From NCBI GenBank assembly GCA_028291285.1, contig JAQGIJ010000117.1:1-11269 (forward strand): 11,269 nt of DNA. Direction: 5' to 3'. The notes beneath the pieces were generated by a model, which saw nothing but the letters and a program-made list of their open reading frames with translations, made no database searches and was not told the DNA's origin. This document shows, piece by piece, positions 6,907 through 11,269 of this stretch (positions are counted from its first letter, which is position 1; the number at the start of each line of letters is the position of its first letter). Both the position numbers and the translations under genes were made by a program. Origin of the DNA: Phenylobacterium sp. Its GTDB lineage: Bacteria > Pseudomonadota > Alphaproteobacteria > Caulobacterales > Caulobacteraceae.

Positions 6907-6912
6907 TTTAAG

Positions 6913-8331
6913 GTGAAGCTTTTTGGGCACTACATAGCGCGCATCTTCGTTCTATTCGCGTGCCTCGACGGGGTCTTGTTCCTCGCGCTTCTTCGGCTGC
7001 TCGGCCTGCAGCACATCTGCGATCGTTGCTACATCGGATCGCTTATTCACCTCAAGGTGTACCAATCTCTGCTTCTGACAACGACCTTCCTCGTGATCAC
7101 CACGTCGGTCGGTCTGTACAACAATGACGCAACGCAGGACTTCCGCACCTTCCTCAAGCGGTTCGTCCTCGCCTGGCAGCTGATATTCCTGCCGGCCGTG
7201 GCCTTCCTGGCGGTCACCAAGGCCGCGGCGGGGGCGCCCTTCGGCTGGTACGTCGGGATCATCTCGCTGGCGATCAGCCTGTTCATGCTGGTGCTGTTCT
7301 CGCTTCGGGTGGTGCTGGTCTGGGGCCTGGGCCTCGCCTTCCTGAAGAAGCGCATCGTCGTGCTGGGCGACGGCCGCATGGCCGAGGCCGTCACCGACTT
7401 CGTCGAAGGCCCGGGCCGCAGCCACTTCCGCCACGTGCACACGATCCGCGACTGGCGCCCGGCGCACATCTACGCCGCCACGGTCGGCAATCTGAAGCTC
7501 CAGGGTCCGCTGGAGGATCCGGTCCCGCTGTCGGTCGTGGCGGAACTGCTCCGGGCGGAGGAGATCGTCGTGGCCGTCGAGGACAAGCGCGGCCTGCCCG
7601 TGGCCGAGCTCCTCGAATGCAAGCTGAAAGGCATCGCCGTGGTCGACGCCCTGACCTTCTGGGAGCGCGAGGCGGGTCAGATCGACGCCGCCAACGCCGG
7701 CGCAGGCTGGCTCACCTTCTCCGGCGGCTTCGCCTTCGACCAGCGGCATCGCCTCTACAAGCGCATCGCCGACCTGGTCATCAGCTCAGCCTTCGTGGCC
7801 GCCATGGCGCCGCTGGCCCTGTTCGTCGCCCTGGCGATCCGGCTCGAGAGCCCCGGCCCGGTCTTCTATCGCCAGGAGCGGGTCGGCCTGAACGGGCGCG
7901 TCTTCAGGCTCTGGAAGTTCCGCAGCATGCGCGCCGACGCCGAGCGCGACGGCGTGCCGCGCTGGGCCAAGGCGAGCGACGACCGCGTCACGCGCGTCGG
8001 GCGGTTCATCCGCAAGGTGCGGATCGACGAGATCCCGCAGGTGATCAACGTGCTGGCCGGCGACATGAGCTTCATCGGCCCGCGCCCCGAGCGCCCGTTC
8101 TTCGTCGAGCAGCTGAAGCAGCAGATCCCGCACTACGACCTGCGCCACAGGGTTCGCCCCGGGATCACCGGCTGGGCGCAGGTCAACTACCCCTACGGCG
8201 CCTCGATCGAAGATGCGAAGCGCAAGCTTTCCTACGATCTCTATTACCTGAAGAAGAACGATCTTCTCCTGGACTTCGCAATACTCATGCAGACCGTCCG
8301 CGTCATCCTGTTCGCCCACGGCTCGCGGTAA
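6913..8331 (+). CDS. polyprenyl-phosphate glycosylphosphotransferase (TIGR03013/EpsB-type)
   Basis: A 472-residue inner-membrane priming enzyme that would transfer a sugar-1-phosphate from a nucleotide sugar to undecaprenyl phosphate, the first committed step of repeat-unit synthesis. The N-terminal third has about four membrane helices, the first near 8-30 and the last a long one around WYVGIISLAISLF. A Rossmann-like segment beginning KKRIVVLGDGRMAEAV follows. The C-terminal catalytic domain has a membrane-dipping helix (ISSAFVAAMAPLALFVALAI), then KFRSM, the catalytic Asp-Glu pair D372/E373 in RIDEIPQ, MSFIGPRPERP and PGITGWAQVNYP. This matches the XrtA-associated family TIGR03013. GTG 6913 was preferred over GTG 6850 on ribosome-site and N-terminal grounds; the upstream start would add 21 basic residues. 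It heads a plus-strand run, with the next gene 22 bp downstream. The first 280 bases are clearly less GC-rich than the rest. Confidence 0.93.
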   Translation: MKLFGHYIARIFVLFACLDGVLFLALLRLLGLQHICDRCYIGSLIHLKVYQSLLLTTTFLVITTSVGLYNNDATQDFRTFLKRFVLAWQLIFLPAVAFLAVTKAAAGAPFGWYVGIISLAISLFMLVLFSLRVVLVWGLGLAFLKKRIVVLGDGRMAEAVTDFVEGPGRSHFRHVHTIRDWRPAHIYAATVGNLKLQGPLEDPVPLSVVAELLRAEEIVVAVEDKRGLPVAELLECKLKGIAVVDALTFWEREAGQIDAANAGAGWLTFSGGFAFDQRHRLYKRIADLVISSAFVAAMAPLALFVALAIRLESPGPVFYRQERVGLNGRVFRLWKFRSMRADAERDGVPRWAKASDDRVTRVGRFIRKVRIDEIPQVINVLAGDMSFIGPRPERPFFVEQLKQQIPHYDLRHRVRPGITGWAQVNYPYGASIEDAKRKLSYDLYYLKKNDLLLDFAILMQTVRVILFAHGSR

Positions 8332-8353
8332 CTCATCGGCTCATGGATCCGCC

Positions 8354-9547
8354 ATGCTCAAGCGTACCGACCAAGCCTTCGAACTGTCCCCGCCCGCCGC
8401 CTGCAGCGGCGAGGCGCGCAGGAACATCTTCGCGCACCACCTGGTGCACGTGTTCCCCCGCTTCGACGTCGGCGGCGCGCAGGTCCGCTTCGTCGCCCTG
8501 GTGCAGGCTCTCGGCCACGACTACTTCCACACCGTCGTCTCGCTCGCCGACAGCTACGATGCGGCCGCGCTCCTGGCGCCCGGTTCGCCGGTCAACTTCG
8601 TCAAGCCGCCGGACGGCGCCTGCTCGACGCTCCAGCGGTTGCGCCGGTATGGCGCGCACCTGCGCAGCCTCGCGCCGGATCTCCTGCTGACCTACAACTG
8701 GGGCGCCATCGAAGCGGCCCTGGCCAACGTCTTCGCCGGCGCGCCGCACCTGCACATGGAGGACGGGTTCGGCCCCGACGAGGCGACGCGGCAGTTCGCC
8801 CGCCGCGTCTGGACCCGGCGGCTCGCGCTCGCCCGCAGCCAGATCGTCGTGCCCTCCTCCACCCTGCAGCAGATCGCCACCGCGCAGTGGCGGCTGGCGC
8901 CGGAGCGGGTGCACCACATCCCCAACGGCGTGGCGGCCAAGTCCGACCGCACGACGGACCTGGACGACCTGGGCCTCCACCTGCCCGCGCACCGGGTGCG
9001 CATCGCCTGGGCCGGGGCGCTGCGGCCGGAGAAGAACCCCATCCGCCTGCTGCGGGCGTTCGCGCCGCTGCGCGACGCCGCCACCCTGATCCTGATCGGC
9101 GACGGTCCCGAGCGCGGCGCGATCCTGCACGAGGCCGGGCGCCTGGGCCTGGGCGACAGCCTGCGCATGGTGGGCCGCCGCAACGACAGCCGCGACCTGA
9201 TCATGCAGTGCGACGTGCTGGCGCTCTCCAGCGACACCGAGCAGATGCCCCTGGTGGTCCTCGAGGCCATGGACGCCGGCCTGCCGGTGGCCTCGGTCGA
9301 CGTGGGCGACGTCCGGGCGATGGTCTCCCGCGAGAACCGGCCGTACATCACCGCGGTGAACACCGCCGACCTCAGCCGCGCGCTGGCGCTGCTGGTCGGC
9401 GGTCCGGCGACGCGCCGCGTGGTGGGCGAGGCCAACCGCCGCCGGGTGCGCGACATCTACACCCTGCCGCGGATGGCGGCGGCCTACGAGGACCTGATCC
9501 GGCGCACGCTCGCGCGCGGCCACGCGGGGGTCGGCGCCTATGCCTGA
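8354..9547 (+). CDS. GT4 family glycosyltransferase
   Basis: A 397-residue GT-B glycosyltransferase. After about 25 polar residues comes the N-terminal signature VFPRFDVGGAQVRFV, with the Gly-Gly acceptor-side loop of GT4 enzymes. The donor half has HHIPNGV, then WAGALRPEKNP and IGDGPERG, and the E296-x7-E304 pair (EQMPLVVLE) followed by AMDAGLPVASVDVGD. It should extend the lipid-linked glycan in the cytoplasm; the sugar is not predictable. ATG 8354 begins 22 bp after the glycosylphosphotransferase stop with only a weak GGA upstream, so it may rely on translational coupling. Internal starts closer to the core are possible but none has a better site. Its stop overlaps the next gene's start by 8 bp. 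A PEP-CTERM-associated subfamily (TIGR03088-like) is possible, but I cannot assign it. Confidence 0.9.
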   Translation: MLKRTDQAFELSPPAACSGEARRNIFAHHLVHVFPRFDVGGAQVRFVALVQALGHDYFHTVVSLADSYDAAALLAPGSPVNFVKPPDGACSTLQRLRRYGAHLRSLAPDLLLTYNWGAIEAALANVFAGAPHLHMEDGFGPDEATRQFARRVWTRRLALARSQIVVPSSTLQQIATAQWRLAPERVHHIPNGVAAKSDRTTDLDDLGLHLPAHRVRIAWAGALRPEKNPIRLLRAFAPLRDAATLILIGDGPERGAILHEAGRLGLGDSLRMVGRRNDSRDLIMQCDVLALSSDTEQMPLVVLEAMDAGLPVASVDVGDVRAMVSRENRPYITAVNTADLSRALALLVGGPATRRVVGEANRRRVRDIYTLPRMAAAYEDLIRRTLARGHAGVGAYA

Positions 9548-10544
9548 TCACCCGCCCTGGCGGGTGAGCGCGATCATCCCCGCCTACAACCGCGCCGCCT
9601 TCCTGCCCGAGACCCTCGGCTGCCTGCTCGCGCAGACCAACCCGGTCTACGAGATCATCGTCGTCGACGACGGCTCCACGGACGACACGCCGGCCGTCGT
9701 CGCGGGCTTCGACGAGCGCGTGCGCTACCTGCGCATCGCCAACAGCGGCGCGCCGGTGGCGCGCAACGTCGGCGCGGCCGCGGCCAGGGGCGACTGGCTG
9801 TGGTTCTGCGACAGCGACGACCTGTGGCGGCCGGAATACCTCGAGCGCTGCCGCGGCCTGGCGATGAGCCCGCCCTGCCCGCGCGTCATCTTCGGCGACT
9901 TCAACCTGGTGCGCGACGGCGTCTGGCAGGCCGCCAGCAAGTTCTCCACGGCGCCCGCGGGGTTCTGGGAGGCGATCGACAGCCGGCGCACCGAGGCCGG
10001 CGCGATCTTCCCCGGCCCGCTGTACGGCGAGATCCTCCGCTTCCAGCCGATCTTCCACTCGACCCTGCTCGTCGCCCGCAGCCTGTTCGACGAGATCGGC
10101 GGCTATGACCCGCGCTTCGCCCGCACCGGCAGCGAGGACTTCGAGTTCACCCTGCGTTGCGCCGCCCAGGCGCCGATCGGGGCGGTGCTCGAGCCGCTGG
10201 TGGGGATCCGCCGCCACGGCGGGAACTTCAGCGGAAACCACCTGCGGGCGCTGCTCGGCGAAGTGGACATCCTGCGCCACGCCAAGGCGCATCATCCGGC
10301 CGCCGCCCGGCACGCCGCGCTGATCGATGCCGAGATCGCCCGCCGCACCCTGGACGCGCTGGGCCAGGCCTTCTCCGCGAATGACCACCATCGGGTGCGC
10401 GCGCTGGCGGCGGATCTGAAGCGCGCGCAGATCGACGCCCGGTCGCGGGTGAAGGTCTTCGTCGCCGGCCTGCCGCCAGGCCTGCGCGTTCCCACCGTGG
10501 CGCTCGCGCGGCTGAAGAACCTGGGGCGGGCGTTGGCGCAATGA
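9540..10544 (+). CDS. GT2 family glycosyltransferase (GT-A fold)
   Basis: A 334-residue inverting glycosyltransferase of family 2. The first Rossmann strand is VSAIIPAYNRAAFL, followed by IIVVDDGSTDD with the nucleotide-binding D43/D44. GAPVARNVGAAAARGDWLWF comes next, then the metal-binding DxD as D91-S-D93 in CDSDDLW. The acceptor-side ED motif, with the likely catalytic base, is E199/D200 in GSEDFEF. The C-terminal 100 or so residues are helical and basic, with no clear membrane helix, so the enzyme is probably soluble or peripheral. It would add one residue to the growing repeat unit. ATG 9540 lies inside the end of the preceding gene (8 bp overlap), and the stop overlaps the following gene as ATGA. 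This points to one tightly coupled transcript of three glycosyltransferases. Confidence 0.92.
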   Translation: MPDHPPWRVSAIIPAYNRAAFLPETLGCLLAQTNPVYEIIVVDDGSTDDTPAVVAGFDERVRYLRIANSGAPVARNVGAAAARGDWLWFCDSDDLWRPEYLERCRGLAMSPPCPRVIFGDFNLVRDGVWQAASKFSTAPAGFWEAIDSRRTEAGAIFPGPLYGEILRFQPIFHSTLLVARSLFDEIGGYDPRFARTGSEDFEFTLRCAAQAPIGAVLEPLVGIRRHGGNFSGNHLRALLGEVDILRHAKAHHPAAARHAALIDAEIARRTLDALGQAFSANDHHRVRALAADLKRAQIDARSRVKVFVAGLPPGLRVPTVALARLKNLGRALAQ

Positions 10545-11269
10545 GCGGGCCCGGCGTGCTCCACGTCTTCAAGTATTTCCGCCCGCGCTTCACGGGCGAG
10601 GGCGTGTTCGTCGAGCGGCTGGCGCCGGTGTTCGCCCGGCTGCGGCCGGACGTGCGCCACGAGGTGCTGGTCACCGCGACCCCGCGGCCGGAGGGCCTCG
10701 CCACCCTCTTCGGGCTGGACAGGGTCCATTATCTCAGCCGCACCGAGGCCGGATCGTCGCAGCAGCAGATCATCGCCTGGCTGGGGCGCCACGGCCGCCG
10801 CTATGACGTGGTGCATCACCATACGCACGTCGACCGCACCTTCCTGGGCAATTTGGCGCTGAAGCTGCAGGGCTGCCGAGTGCTGCTCTCGGCGACGCTG
10901 GACGACAGCATCTTCGGCCTGCTCGGAACCTACCGGCCGTCGCTCCGGCCGCTGGTGCGGCGGCTGTTCCAGCTGGTGGACGCGTTCGTCGCGATCAGCC
11001 CGAAGCTGTTCGAGGAGAACAGCCGCTACGTGGGCTCGCGCAAGTCGACGCTGGTCCCGATCGGCATCGCGACGCCCGAGGCGACCCCCTGCGGCCGCGC
11101 GGCCGCGCGCGCCGAGCTGGGCCTGCCGGCGCGCGGAACCATCCTGGTGACGGTCGGCGGCATCTGCCGCCGCAAGGACCAGCGGCTGCTGGTCGAGCAG
11201 CTGCCCGACCTGCTGCAGCACGATCCCAACCTCATGCTGGTGCTCGTGGGTCCGGTGCTGGAGCCCGAC
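10541..11269 (+). CDS. GT4-like glycosyltransferase, 3' end cut by the window
   Basis: The reading frame opened by ATG 10541 (overlapping the GT2 stop as ATGA) stays open for 243 codons to the last base, so the gene continues beyond the window. The protein starts MSGPGVLHVFKYFRPRFTGE and has GVFVER (21-26), much like the GT4 protein at 5434-6684. It then has a His-rich DVVHHHTHVDR segment, a FVAISPKLFEEN stretch that usually precedes the linker, and TILVTVGGICRRKDQ, which begins the donor-binding half. The E-x7-E region lies past the end and cannot be checked. It is predicted to be the fifth glycosyltransferase acting on this glycan (four GT4-like, one GT2). Confidence 0.85.
   Translation, partial: MSGPGVLHVFKYFRPRFTGEGVFVERLAPVFARLRPDVRHEVLVTATPRPEGLATLFGLDRVHYLSRTEAGSSQQQIIAWLGRHGRRYDVVHHHTHVDRTFLGNLALKLQGCRVLLSATLDDSIFGLLGTYRPSLRPLVRRLFQLVDAFVAISPKLFEENSRYVGSRKSTLVPIGIATPEATPCGRAAARAELGLPARGTILVTVGGICRRKDQRLLVEQLPDLLQHDPNLMLVLVGPVLEPD

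Larger units (their letters stand above)
6685..6912. promoter_or_regulatory. divergent intergenic region before the glycosylphosphotransferase gene
   Basis: About 228 bases lie between two outward-facing starts, so the promoters of the minus-strand GT4 gene and of the plus-strand glycosylphosphotransferase run should be here. It is less GC-rich than the surroundings from about 6781 on. It contains the inverted repeat at 6704-6722, an 8-base palindrome ATGATCAT at 6816-6823 and two copies of TTTGAGG (6858-6864 and 6882-6888). I could not assign -35/-10 boxes with confidence. If translation instead starts at GTG 6850, the last 63 bases would be coding. Confidence 0.5.

Noticed and set aside
8333..9523. 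Long minus-strand frame opposite the GT4 gene
   Set aside because: Low-complexity antisense translation; the plus strand has clear GT4 motifs.
9372..11221. Long minus-strand frames opposite the GT2 and last GT4 genes
   Set aside because: Arg/Ala-rich shadows without motifs; the plus-strand frames carry DxD and GT-B signatures.
1..11269. tRNA, rRNA, CRISPR, insertion sequence, toxin-antitoxin or phage-defence genes
   Set aside because: No cloverleaf, no regularly spaced repeats, no transposase or nuclease motifs were seen; all recognised proteins belong to glycan synthesis.

Overview
The window is a G+C-rich (roughly 70 %) stretch of a bacterial chromosome, almost entirely coding. It looks like an exopolysaccharide / envelope-glycan gene cluster of the XrtA (exosortase A, PEP-CTERM-associated) type. 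The strong GC bias at third codon positions, the short 4-8 bp start/stop overlaps and the family set suggest a proteobacterium. An alphaproteobacterium of the Caulobacterales or Sphingomonadales kind is my best guess, but no marker gene here fixes the lineage.

Layout. Positions 1-46 hold only the last codons of an upstream gene. A plus-strand pair follows with an ATGA overlap: a DUF3473-type polysaccharide deacetylase (46-936) and a FemAB-like protein (933-1943). Next is a minus-strand TIGR03087-type glycosyltransferase (1923-3140), whose stop overlaps the FemAB gene tail to tail. A 96 bp divergent gap separates it from a plus-strand asparagine-synthetase-like amidotransferase (3237-5177). 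Two minus-strand genes come next: a small membrane protein I do not recognise (5125-5373), which overlaps the end of the amidotransferase gene, and a GT4 glycosyltransferase (5434-6684). A second divergent gap (6685-6912) carries a perfect 9 bp inverted repeat. To its right a plus-strand run starts with a TIGR03013/EpsB-type polyprenyl-phosphate glycosylphosphotransferase (6913-8331). It continues with GT4 (8354-9547), GT2 (9540-10544) and a GT4 cut by the window end (10541-11269).

How the genes fit together (inference from families). The glycosylphosphotransferase would load the first sugar phosphate onto undecaprenyl phosphate at the inner membrane. The five GT4/GT2 enzymes would extend the repeat unit on the cytoplasmic face. 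The deacetylase, amidotransferase and FemAB-like protein would modify the glycan or its precursors. Flippase, polymerase, chain-length and export genes, and exosortase A itself, are not in this window and may lie on either side.

Nothing here is clearly a new system. The points most worth a second look are the unrecognised small membrane protein, the inverted repeat in front of the 5434-6684 glycosyltransferase, the frequent strand switching with tail-to-tail coding overlaps, the GC dip at the start of the glycosylphosphotransferase gene, and the absence of exosortase A beside its usual partners. I saw no RNA genes, CRISPR array, insertion sequence or attachment site.
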